From positions 1 through 11,612 of the forward strand of contig CAMWJQ010000076.1 of the NCBI GenBank assembly GCA_947174615.1: a DNA stretch of 11,612 nucleotides. Reading direction: 5' to 3'. The notes under the pieces were generated by a model. That model made no database searches and was not told the origin of the DNA. It worked only from the letters and a program-made list of their open reading frames with translations. The position numbers and the translations under genes were made by a program. The stretch's first letter is position 1; each line of letters starts with the position of its first letter. The stretch is from an uncultured Lachnospiraceae bacterium (GTDB lineage: Bacteria; Bacillota; Clostridia; Lachnospirales; Lachnospiraceae). This document shows positions 1-7,047 of this stretch, in pieces.

Positions 1-2
1 AA

Positions 3-482
3 CTAGGATACACTACACAGCAGATTTTTCAAATGCTGACCGGCATGTTTGGGCAGTCGGCGGATGCTGTCAGGAATTATTTGTGTTTTACGATTCTGGA
101 GGTCATAGAACAGGAGAACGCCTTTCAGGTGACATATTGCGGAGACGGGTACATTATTTTGCAGGATGCGGCAGGGACCTTTCATTTCATAGAATTGAGC
201 GACGGCAAGTATCCTAAGTATTTTGCATACAATTACTGCGACGCGTCATCGCTGAACCAGTACAAGGAGGGGGTGGCGCTGAGCACAAAAATATATTACA
301 AAAAGGACTATCAAAAGGTTGGCATTGCATCAGATGGGCTGCGCTGCATCGTCAAATCGGAGGATGTGCAGTTAAAATCAGCGTTTACAGAGCTTTTGAG
401 GCTGGGCAATGCGGTGAAGATGAAGCGGTTTATCAACCGTAATCAGAGGGTGTTTCGGGATGATGTCACAATTATTATTTAA
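3..482 (+). CDS. PP2C-family Ser/Thr protein phosphatase, C-terminal part (5' end outside window)
   Basis: The frame is open from the first bases of the window, so the ATG at 33 is probably internal and the gene starts upstream; 159 residues are visible. Three PP2C hallmarks can be read: a GDGY motif in 'CGDGYIIL', an SDGL motif in 'VGIASDGL', and the terminal 'RDDVTIII'. The Asp residues of the last two normally coordinate the catalytic Mg/Mn pair. The N-terminal metal-binding motif is outside the window. PP2C enzymes remove phosphate from Ser/Thr, here presumably reversing the kinase encoded immediately downstream, whose start lies 23 bp inside this gene. The arrangement matches the YegK-YegI pair of the TerY-P triad, so a TerY/YegL-like VWA gene may lie upstream (inference). 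The family call is firm; the substrate is unknown. Confidence 0.85.
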   Translation, partial: LGYTTQQIFQMLTGMFGQSADAVRNYLCFTILEVIEQENAFQVTYCGDGYIILQDAAGTFHFIELSDGKYPKYFAYNYCDASSLNQYKEGVALSTKIYYKKDYQKVGIASDGLRCIVKSEDVQLKSAFTELLRLGNAVKMKRFINRNQRVFRDDVTIII

Positions 483-2208
483 AAAGCAAAGAGCGCCGTC
501 AGCCATTGTGTTTGACAGTACAGGAAGCGTTCCGCTCACAGAAGGCGGAGAGGGATATATCTATCTGGAGCAGGGGCAAGTGTTGAAGATTTATAAACCA
601 AAGGTCAATCTGCTGTCAAAGCGCAAAAAGATACAGCTCTTAATGGATCGGGCACGGGAAGGCGTGCTTCCGCCAGAAGCGGTATGCCCGAGACAGATTG
701 TTGTAGACAGGGCGGGAGCATTTATCGGTTTTTCGATGGAACAGGCGGAGGGGGAGGAGATGCGGCAGCTTGCAAATCGTAAGTTTGTGATGGCAAATAA
801 CATCACGACAAGAGAGATCCTGTCCATGCTTGTCAAAGTGCAGACTGTCATGGAGCGCCTGCACCGGAACCGCATTTTTATCGGAGACCTCAATGACAGA
901 AATATTTTGTTTGACAGACAGTTTCGCATCTATTTCATAGACTGTGACAGCTGGGCAGTGGAGGATGAAAAATGTGAGGTTGCGATGGATTTGTTCAGAG
1001 ATCCGCTTCTGTGTACCAATGCGTTTGGCGCGGAGACAGACACCTATGCTTTTGCAGTACTTGCATGGAAACTGCTGACCCGGATTCATCCCTTTGGCGG
1101 AACGATGGAACCGGATATAAATCTATTAGAACGAATGAAAAATGGCATTTCAGTCATTGACAACCCAAACGTCAGAATTCCAAAGACCGCCAAATCATGG
1201 CGGAACCTTTCACCCGCGTTAATTCGCGCATTACAGCGTATTTTTCAGAATCAGAGCAGGGAATTGGCAGGAGAGCTGACAGATATGCTGGATACGCTCA
1301 AATTCTGTGACGTTGACAGGGAATATTATTATGGAAAGTATACCTCCTGTCCGTTATGCGACCAGAATGCCCTCCTGCGGATGACGCCGCAGTGCAGGGG
1401 GAGAAAGGACGGGCTGTGGATTACGGCGCTTCTTCCGGCGGACGATGTGAAGATGGTGTTTGATGAGAACTTGTATCTGGACCAAAAGGGCTGTGTTGTG
1501 AATGTTCGTCTGGGAAAAACAGTCAAAGCACAGTATGGCGTCCGCTGTTATTTTACTTCGGAGGGCTGCAGCATTGAGGATTTTGCAGAGGCGTTTGTGG
1601 TTCACTCGGGAAAAGATTACAGGATCGAGAAAAAATATAAGAGCCGCATTGTCGTGGAGGGCAGTCAAGTCTATTATATCTCAAAGCAGAATACCCTGAC
1701 GAACATGACCGTCTTAAAGATGGGGAATAGTATCCAGCCAGTGTGCAAGTGCAGCAGCACAGCTTACTTCGAAGTGAAAGGCGGGAAGTACTGTCTTTTG
1801 AATGTGTACGCCGGAAAGTTGGTGATCACGGCAAATGAGGGAAATACAGAGATAAAATATGACACGGATGTCATAAATTACGGGATTCACTTTGATGCGG
1901 CGATGTCCCAATGGCTGCTGCTCCTAGAGGACAGCGCGGGGAAGTACAGGACATACATTGTGAAGGACAGGGAGGCAGTCTTTGAGACAGACCGGATCAA
2001 ATACGGCGGACCGCTCAGTGCGCCCTGCATCAGCAGCGGCACAATCTATTATCCGATGGATGGGAAAATCAGAGGATTTTCCCATGCGAAGTCCGCGTAC
2101 AAAGATTTTGCGTGCGCGATCATAAATGAGAGCAGTGTGCTGGAGAAGCGGAAAAATCAGTTTGTGGTCGTCAATGATGAGAATGTGTATTTATTGAATG
2201 CAAAGTAA
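460..2208 (+). CDS. Eukaryote-like Ser/Thr protein kinase with Cys-rich element and beta-rich C-terminal half (YegI/TerY-P type)
   Basis: This 582-residue protein has a kinase domain at about residues 20-270. The glycine loop is G29-G-E-G32 and the likely ATP lysine is K43 in 'VLKIYKP'. The catalytic loop 'IGDLNDRNIL' carries D143 and N148, with Gly in place of the usual His of HRD. The metal-binding aspartate is D161 in 'IDCDSW', replacing DFG. All core catalytic residues are therefore present and the enzyme is probably active. A CPLC motif (C297, C300) with a further Cys near residue 313 follows and could be a small zinc element. Residues about 320-582 are rich in short beta-strand-like segments, perhaps a propeller-like sensor (inference). 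No membrane segment is evident. The start at 460 is preferred because AGAGGG at 445-450 lies 9 nt upstream; an ATG also follows at 463. The gene overlaps the phosphatase, suggesting translational coupling, and ends at a terminator. Confidence 0.82.
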   Translation: MMSQLLFKKQRAPSAIVFDSTGSVPLTEGGEGYIYLEQGQVLKIYKPKVNLLSKRKKIQLLMDRAREGVLPPEAVCPRQIVVDRAGAFIGFSMEQAEGEEMRQLANRKFVMANNITTREILSMLVKVQTVMERLHRNRIFIGDLNDRNILFDRQFRIYFIDCDSWAVEDEKCEVAMDLFRDPLLCTNAFGAETDTYAFAVLAWKLLTRIHPFGGTMEPDINLLERMKNGISVIDNPNVRIPKTAKSWRNLSPALIRALQRIFQNQSRELAGELTDMLDTLKFCDVDREYYYGKYTSCPLCDQNALLRMTPQCRGRKDGLWITALLPADDVKMVFDENLYLDQKGCVVNVRLGKTVKAQYGVRCYFTSEGCSIEDFAEAFVVHSGKDYRIEKKYKSRIVVEGSQVYYISKQNTLTNMTVLKMGNSIQPVCKCSSTAYFEVKGGKYCLLNVYAGKLVITANEGNTEIKYDTDVINYGIHFDAAMSQWLLLLEDSAGKYRTYIVKDREAVFETDRIKYGGPLSAPCISSGTIYYPMDGKIRGFSHAKSAYKDFACAIINESSVLEKRKNQFVVVNDENVYLLNAK

Positions 2209-2241
2209 GAGGGAGTCCTTGCGGAAGGGGGACTCCTTTTC
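2209..2241 (+). terminator. Rho-independent terminator after the kinase gene
   Basis: GGAGTCC at 2212-2218 pairs perfectly with GGACTCC at 2230-2236. G-T pairs can extend the stem inward, and the loop is about 7-11 nt. A TTTTCT tract follows directly. The hairpin begins one base after the kinase stop codon and separates the kinase/phosphatase operon from the MoxR operon. Confidence 0.85.
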
Positions 2242-2259
2242 TAATTTTACAGTTAATTC

Positions 2260-2288
2260 TTCACACTTTCCAGGAATTGTGCTACAAT
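2260..2288 (+). promoter_or_regulatory. Sigma-A-type promoter of the MoxR-VWA operon
   Basis: The -35 box TTCACA (2260-2265) is 17 bp from the -10 box TACAAT (2283-2288), which is preceded by an extended -10 TGC (2280-2282). Each box matches the consensus at 5 of 6 positions. Transcription should start near 2295, giving a leader of about 70 nt before the ATG at 2364. It lies just after the terminator and before the first gene, where a promoter is expected. Confidence 0.75.
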
Positions 2289-2304
2289 AGAAGAACAGAA
2301 TTGT
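2274..2304 (+). promoter_or_regulatory. Possible operator: GAATTGT repeats around the -10 box
   Basis: GAATTGT occurs at 2274-2280 and again at 2298-2304. ATTGT (2276-2280) also forms a short inverted repeat with ACAAT (2284-2288), overlapping the -10 box. A repressor or activator could bind here, but such short AT-rich repeats can arise by chance. No regulator gene is present in the window. Confidence 0.25.
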
Positions 2305-2363
2305 TTAGAAAAATAGCAGGATATATAAACAAATGATTAGGATTATACAGAAAGGATGAGAAG

Positions 2364-3476
2364 ATGCAGGAAACGATCAAACCCCCCGTGGAAGTGCGCT
2401 GTCAGGAGGAACTTGAGGCGCTCAAATATGCCGATAAAGGCGAAAAAAAACCGGATAACTGGCAGATGTCGCCCAAGGCGGTGCGCACATTTATCTTAGG
2501 CAGCGACAAACCAATCAAATATCAGCGAAAGTCTTATCAGATCAGAAAAAAATATTTCGGAAACGATGCGCTCGTGGAGCGCTGCATTGTGACACTGGCT
2601 GGAAACCGTGGTTTGATGCTTGTCGGTGAGCCGGGAACGGCAAAAACCATGCTCTCAGAGCTTCTGTCTGCCGCAATCAGCGGAAACAGCAAAAACACCA
2701 TACAGGGAACGGCGGGGACGACGGAGGACATGATCAAATATTCATGGAATTACGCGCTTCTGCTTGCGAAGGGACCCAGCAGGGAGGCGCTTGTGCCTGC
2801 GCCGCTCTACGTGGGCATGGAAAAGGGAATCCTCACACGGTTTGAGGAGATCACAAGGACGCCGGCAGAGATTCAGGACAGTTTGATCAGCGTGCTCAGC
2901 GACAAGGTATTGAATGTGCCAGAGCTGGGCGATGACGGTTTTCTGTTTGCGCGTCCCGGTTTTAACGTGATAGGGACGGCAAATACAAGGGATAAGGGCG
3001 TCAATGAGATGAGCAGCGCGCTGAAGCGGCGCTTTAATTTTGAGACGGTCATGCCGGTGAATAAGGTGTCGCTCGAGAAGCAGATTATCCTAAACGAAGT
3101 CAACATGCTTGCGCAGGAGAATCATATTGAGATGAGAGCGGACGAGGATGTCGCGGAGCTGCTCGCCTCCACGTATCATGAGCTGCGCGAGGGCGTTTCT
3201 TCTTATGGGCACCGGATTGACAAGCCAAACTCGGTGATGAGCACGGCGGAGGCGGTTTCCGTCTATTATCAGACCATGCTCACAGGCTACTATTACGGCG
3301 ATGAACATGTTGATGTGGATTGTCTTGTCCAGAATCTTGTCGGTGCGATCTCGAAGGAGGACAAGGAGGATCTGGAGAAAGTAAAAGGATATTTCAACAC
3401 GGTAGTTCGAGCAAAGAGCGATAAAGAGGGTGGATTATGGAGACAATATTACGAAGCGCGGAAATGGCTGAGATAA
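2364..3476 (+). CDS. MoxR-family AAA+ ATPase, YehL subfamily
   Basis: A 370-residue AAA+ protein. Walker A is GEPGTAKT (G88-T95). The Walker B position reads 'ILTRFEEITRT' (E161-E162), where most AAA+ proteins have a hydrophobic run ending in DE. Sensor 1 is N207 in 'GTANTRD', and the likely arginine finger is R222/R223 in 'ALKRRFN'. MoxR ATPases form ring-shaped oligomers that use ATP to remodel or load targets, usually with a VWA-domain partner; that partner is encoded two genes downstream. The sequence style and gene neighbours place it in the YehL subfamily named from E. coli. The start is supported by AAAGGA at 2351-2356, 7 nt before the ATG. It is the first gene of the operon, and its last 40 bp overlap the DUF5682 gene in another frame, suggesting coupled translation. 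No signal peptide or membrane segment is seen, so it is probably cytoplasmic. Confidence 0.88.
   Translation: MQETIKPPVEVRCQEELEALKYADKGEKKPDNWQMSPKAVRTFILGSDKPIKYQRKSYQIRKKYFGNDALVERCIVTLAGNRGLMLVGEPGTAKTMLSELLSAAISGNSKNTIQGTAGTTEDMIKYSWNYALLLAKGPSREALVPAPLYVGMEKGILTRFEEITRTPAEIQDSLISVLSDKVLNVPELGDDGFLFARPGFNVIGTANTRDKGVNEMSSALKRRFNFETVMPVNKVSLEKQIILNEVNMLAQENHIEMRADEDVAELLASTYHELREGVSSYGHRIDKPNSVMSTAEAVSVYYQTMLTGYYYGDEHVDVDCLVQNLVGAISKEDKEDLEKVKGYFNTVVRAKSDKEGGLWRQYYEARKWLR
3425..3430 (+). promoter_or_regulatory. Ribosome binding site that sets the DUF5682 start
   Basis: AGAGGG lies 6 nt before the ATG at 3437, inside the end of the MoxR gene. Later in-frame ATGs at 3464 and 3476 have weaker purine tracts upstream. 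The 3476 ATG would overlap the MoxR TAA by one base and would place the protein start just before the conserved 'VPVRHHSP' strand, so it remains possible. Confidence 0.5.
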
Positions 3477-5878
3477 TGCTCGTTCCTGTGCGCCATCACA
3501 GTCCGGCGTGTTCATTCCATATCAAAAAGATCTTTGCGGAGTGGAGACCGGACGCAGTGCTCGTGGAGGGACCGGACAACGCCAATGCGCTGCTGCCAGT
3601 GATGGTGCACAAGGACACGCGCGCGCCGTTTGCGATCTATTATGCCTATCATGATAAAGCAAAAAAAATCTCGGAGGAACAGCAGCATTACAAGTGTTAC
3701 TATCCATTTCTGGACTATTCACCGGAGCTTGCCGCGCTGCGCGAGGCGGACAAAAATATGACATATATGTCATTTATTGACTTGTCATACGGGGATATTC
3801 TGGCGGCGTCCGCGGAGAAACTGACACAGGGGGAAGCGCCGCGCAACTACAATGACGACTATCTGCTCGCGCGAAATGATTATATGGATCGGCTGTGTGA
3901 AAAGACAGGACTGCGCAGCTTTGATGAGTTTTGGGAAAAATACTTTGAGATCAACGGCATTTATGAGGACAGTGCGCTATGGTTCTCACATTTGAATACA
4001 TACTGTGCGCTTGCGAGAGAAAGTACGCCCGAAGAAGCTTTGCAGAGCGAGGGGTGTCTGGCAAGAGAGCAGCACATGGCGGCACGGATTGCTTTGCAGG
4101 TTCTGCACGGCAGAGCGGCAGCGGGCGGCAAAAAGAGCGGCAGCCAGCCACATGGCGGGCAGCAGGGCAGCGTTCAGCGAATTCTTGTCGTGACAGGCGG
4201 GTTCCACACGCCGGGGCTGCGGGAGCGCCTGTCAGATGAACAGTGGCAGGAGACTGTCCGGCACGCCAAAAATATCGAACATTACGTGCCGGGTCAGGAT
4301 GAGAGTGTGTATATGATGCCCTATTCGATGGAGTCCGCAGACGCGCTGAACGGTTATGCGAGCGGGATGCCCTACACAGGTTTTTATCAGAAAATCTGGG
4401 AGGGAATTGCCTGTCAGATACAAAACCCCTATGAGGAGGCAGTGCTGGATTTTTTGATTGCGGCGGGCAAGGCAGTGCGCAGGGAGGACGGTGTACTTTC
4501 TGCCTATGATGAAATCTGTGCATGGCAGATGGCACAGGGACTTTGCAGCCTGCGCGGGAAGCCGCAGCCCGGCGCATACGAACTGCAGGATGCGGTGCTG
4601 TCCTCCTATGTAAAAGGAGAGTGCACGCTCTCGTCGGACATGCCGCTTCGCGCGCTGCGGCGCCTGATGACAGGGACGGGAGCAGGAGCGCTCTGTACGC
4701 TCGCGGATGTCCCGCCGATCATTCTTGATTTTCAGGATCAATGCAGGATATTGGGCATTAAGACGGACAGCACCCTGGAAAAAGAAGTGACGCTCTCCAT
4801 TTTTTCCAGCAAGAAGCACAGGCGGATGAGTACGTTTTTTCACCGGCTGGTCTTTTTGCAGACAGAGTTTGCAAAGCGCCTGAAAGGACCGAATCTGCAG
4901 CTGCGCAGAGACCGCAGTCTGATTCGCGAGATTTGGAAATATAAATACAGTGCGCAGGTGTTTGCGGCTCTCATTGACGTGTCTGTGCACGGAGCAACTT
5001 TGGAGGAAGCGGTTGTCAGCATCGTTCAGGAGCAGCTTTTGCAGGACACGAAAGCGGACCGTGCGGCAGCGCTCTTGACACAGGTGTTTGAGATGGGGAT
5101 TTCCAGCCAGCTTGAAAAGGTGTACGGGCGCGTGCATGAATTAATGCTCAAGGATATGGATTTTTATTCCATCGCAGATGCGCTCAAGTCGCTGACGATG
5201 ATGGAAGATCTGGGGGCACTTTATGAGTCCGAGCTGCGGTTTGACAGGCTGCTGCATATCGGCGTCAGAAAGCTGATAACACTCCTTCCAAGCATCACGA
5301 GGATGAATGACGATGCGCTCAATGATGGCATGAATGCACTGAAATTACTGTATCAGATAACGGGGAGAAAGGGGCAGGCGTATGACAGCGAACGCGCAGA
5401 TTTCTATGAGGTATTGCAGCAGATGCAGGAGGATGTACAGATTCATGCGGGATTAAACGGCTGTATTCATGGAATCCTCTATGGCGGCGGCAGGGAGGAT
5501 GCACAGGCGGTTGGTGAGGTATGCCGCGGGTATCTGACAGGCACAAAGGAACAACTGCTAAAGACTGCGGTCTTTTTCAGGGGACTGTTCTTTACGGCGA
5601 AGGACCTGATGCTGATGGAGCGCAGAATGCTTGAGATGATCGATGTCTTTCTCGGTCAGGTTGACGAGGCGGACTTTATGGAACTGCTGCCGCAGCTAAG
5701 GATGGCGTTTGCCTATTTTACGCCGGCTGAGACAGACAAGATCGCACAGCAGGCAGCCGGGCTTCACCATAAGACCGGGCGCGAGCTGATGGAGCGCGCG
5801 GAGGTTCTGCCGGAATGGTACATCTATGGAAAAGAGCTGGATACGTATGCGCGGAATTTTTTGGGGACGAAAAAATAG
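3437..5878 (+). CDS. DUF5682 family protein (YehM-like), putative metal-dependent hydrolase-like N-terminal domain
   Basis: An 813-residue protein recognised as DUF5682 by its N-terminal 'VPVRHHSPAC' (H20, H21), 'LVEGP' (E44) and 'VVTGGFHTPGL' (H257), plus a conserved segment near residues 370-390. The function is unknown. A His motif at the first strand, a Glu at the end of the next strand and a later Gly-rich His motif recall the EreA/ChaN/TraB-type metal-binding hydrolases; that is my inference. Residues 224-247 form a Gly/Ser/Gln/Lys-rich low-complexity stretch just before the third motif, probably a flexible loop. From about residue 330 to the end the protein looks helical with no obvious catalytic motif. 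It overlaps the MoxR gene by 40 bp and lies 29 bp before the VWA gene, as in E. coli yehL-yehM-yehP, which suggests it is a target or regulatory partner of the ATPase. No secretion signal is seen. Confidence 0.85.
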   Translation: METILRSAEMAEIMLVPVRHHSPACSFHIKKIFAEWRPDAVLVEGPDNANALLPVMVHKDTRAPFAIYYAYHDKAKKISEEQQHYKCYYPFLDYSPELAALREADKNMTYMSFIDLSYGDILAASAEKLTQGEAPRNYNDDYLLARNDYMDRLCEKTGLRSFDEFWEKYFEINGIYEDSALWFSHLNTYCALARESTPEEALQSEGCLAREQHMAARIALQVLHGRAAAGGKKSGSQPHGGQQGSVQRILVVTGGFHTPGLRERLSDEQWQETVRHAKNIEHYVPGQDESVYMMPYSMESADALNGYASGMPYTGFYQKIWEGIACQIQNPYEEAVLDFLIAAGKAVRREDGVLSAYDEICAWQMAQGLCSLRGKPQPGAYELQDAVLSSYVKGECTLSSDMPLRALRRLMTGTGAGALCTLADVPPIILDFQDQCRILGIKTDSTLEKEVTLSIFSSKKHRRMSTFFHRLVFLQTEFAKRLKGPNLQLRRDRSLIREIWKYKYSAQVFAALIDVSVHGATLEEAVVSIVQEQLLQDTKADRAAALLTQVFEMGISSQLEKVYGRVHELMLKDMDFYSIADALKSLTMMEDLGALYESELRFDRLLHIGVRKLITLLPSITRMNDDALNDGMNALKLLYQITGRKGQAYDSERADFYEVLQQMQEDVQIHAGLNGCIHGILYGGGREDAQAVGEVCRGYLTGTKEQLLKTAVFFRGLFFTAKDLMLMERRMLEMIDVFLGQVDEADFMELLPQLRMAFAYFTPAETDKIAQQAAGLHHKTGRELMERAEVLPEWYIYGKELDTYARNFLGTKK

Positions 5879-5907
5879 TGTGTGAAAGGTGAGGAAATCA
5901 GGAAAAC

Positions 5908-7035
5908 ATGGCAGATGAACAGGAAATATTGAATCGCTGGCGGCTTGTGCTGGGAAAGTACGCGTCGGGGCAGATTTCCTTTTCCGAGGGAAATCTGAGG
6001 ATGATGGAGATGGAGGAGGTGCTGGATTACCTGTATTCGAGAGAGTACGGGGAAGAGCAGGAAATCAGGGACGACAGGAAAGGCGGCAGCGGCAGCTCGC
6101 AGCTCACAGTGCCGCACTGGCTTGCGAAGATTAAGACCCTGTTTCCGCGAAATACGGTGGAGATCATGGAGCGTCACGCGCTGGAAAAATATCAGATGAC
6201 AGAGCTTTTGACCGATCCGGAAGTGCTGCGGAAGCTCGAGCCAAACAAGGAGCTGTTAAAGACCATCATGCAGTTAAAGCACATGATGAAGGGCGAAGTG
6301 CTCGCGCTTGCGCGCGAGGTGGTGCGCAGGGTAGCCGACGAGCTGACAAAGAAACTGGAACAGGAGATGAAAAAGTCTTTTTCCGGCAGACTCAACCGCA
6401 GTGTCAGCAGCCCGGTAAAATCCATACGCAACATCAACATGAACAAGACCATACGCAGGAATCTGAAAAATTATGATACCGAGGCAAAACAGCTGGTGTT
6501 GAAACAGGTGTATTTCAGTGCGCGCATGAAAAAATATAACCAGTGGCGCGTGATTATCTGTGTGGATGAGAGCGGTTCCATGCTGGACTCGGTGATACAC
6601 AGCGCTGTCATGGCAGGGATCTTTGCCAGACTGCCGATGCTGGACACGAAGCTTGTCATTTTTGACACAAGTGTAGTGGATTTGAGCGATTATGTGAGCG
6701 ACCCGGTGGAGACGCTCATGAGTGTGCAGCTTGGCGGCGGGACGGACATCGGCGGTGCGCTGAGTTATTGTGCGCAGCTCATCCAGATGCCGCACCGAAC
6801 CATGGTGGTGCTGGTGACAGATCTCTATGAGGGCTGTGGCTATCGCAGGATGTATCAGGTGAGTCAGGGAATTATCGAGAGCGGGGCAAAGCTGATTGTG
6901 CTGCCCTCTCTCGACCATGACGCCGTGCCGAATTATGACAGGAATGCGGCGGCGGCGCTCGCGGATATGGGGGCATCCGTCGGCGCCATGACGCCGGAGG
7001 AATTGTCGGGGTTTATTGCGAAGGTGTTAGCGTAG
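5908..7035 (+). CDS. VWA (von Willebrand factor A) domain protein with intact MIDAS, YehP-like
   Basis: This 375-residue protein has a charged, helical N-terminal half (about 1-205) and a C-terminal VWA domain (about 210-375). The metal-ion-dependent adhesion site is complete: DESGS (D220, S222, S224), T279 in 'GGGTDIG' and D305 in 'LVTDLYEG'. MIDAS proteins bind a divalent cation and ligand Asp/Glu residues. In MoxR systems they act as adaptors of the AAA+ ring, so this is the likely partner of the ATPase at 2364. The N-terminal helical region, with a basic patch around residues 145-180, may contact that ring (inference). No signal peptide is present, which argues for a cytoplasmic role. The RBS is AGGA at 5900-5903, close to the ATG. 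Its stop codon lies inside the RBS of the next gene. Length and order match E. coli YehP. Confidence 0.88.
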   Translation: MADEQEILNRWRLVLGKYASGQISFSEGNLRMMEMEEVLDYLYSREYGEEQEIRDDRKGGSGSSQLTVPHWLAKIKTLFPRNTVEIMERHALEKYQMTELLTDPEVLRKLEPNKELLKTIMQLKHMMKGEVLALAREVVRRVADELTKKLEQEMKKSFSGRLNRSVSSPVKSIRNINMNKTIRRNLKNYDTEAKQLVLKQVYFSARMKKYNQWRVIICVDESGSMLDSVIHSAVMAGIFARLPMLDTKLVIFDTSVVDLSDYVSDPVETLMSVQLGGGTDIGGALSYCAQLIQMPHRTMVVLVTDLYEGCGYRRMYQVSQGIIESGAKLIVLPSLDHDAVPNYDRNAAAALADMGASVGAMTPEELSGFIAKVLA

Positions 7036-7040
7036 GAGGG
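7034..7040 (+). promoter_or_regulatory. Strong ribosome binding site overlapping the VWA stop codon
   Basis: AGGAGGG starts within the TAG stop of the VWA gene and sits 7 nt before the ATG at 7048. Ribosomes ending on the VWA gene are placed directly over the initiation site of the SWIM gene, which favours translational coupling. Confidence 0.7.
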
Positions 7041-7047
7041 GAATAGC

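Noticed and set aside
33..35. ATG at 33 as the true start of the phosphatase
   Set aside because: The frame is open upstream to the window edge, no ribosome binding site precedes 33, and 149 residues are too few for a PP2C domain, which also lacks its first metal-binding motif here.
3951..4577. 208-codon minus-strand frame and overlapping plus-strand frames near 3979-4239
   Set aside because: Shadows of the Gly/Ala/Arg-rich, GC-rich part of the DUF5682 gene; low-complexity translation and no recognisable protein.
4232..5137. 301-codon open frame on the minus strand inside the DUF5682 gene
   Set aside because: It lies wholly antisense to a gene with clear family motifs, its translation is Arg/His/Cys-rich without any domain, and it has no credible ribosome binding site or operon context.
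6301..6318. Perfect 7-bp inverted repeat (CTCGCGC / GCGCGAG) with 4-nt loop
   Set aside because: It lies inside the VWA coding sequence, has no T-tract, and is explained by GC-rich Leu-Ala-Arg codons.
6274..6918. 214-codon minus-strand frame across the VWA gene
   Set aside because: The VWA frame has an intact MIDAS, while the antisense product is His-rich with no motif; explained as a codon-usage shadow.
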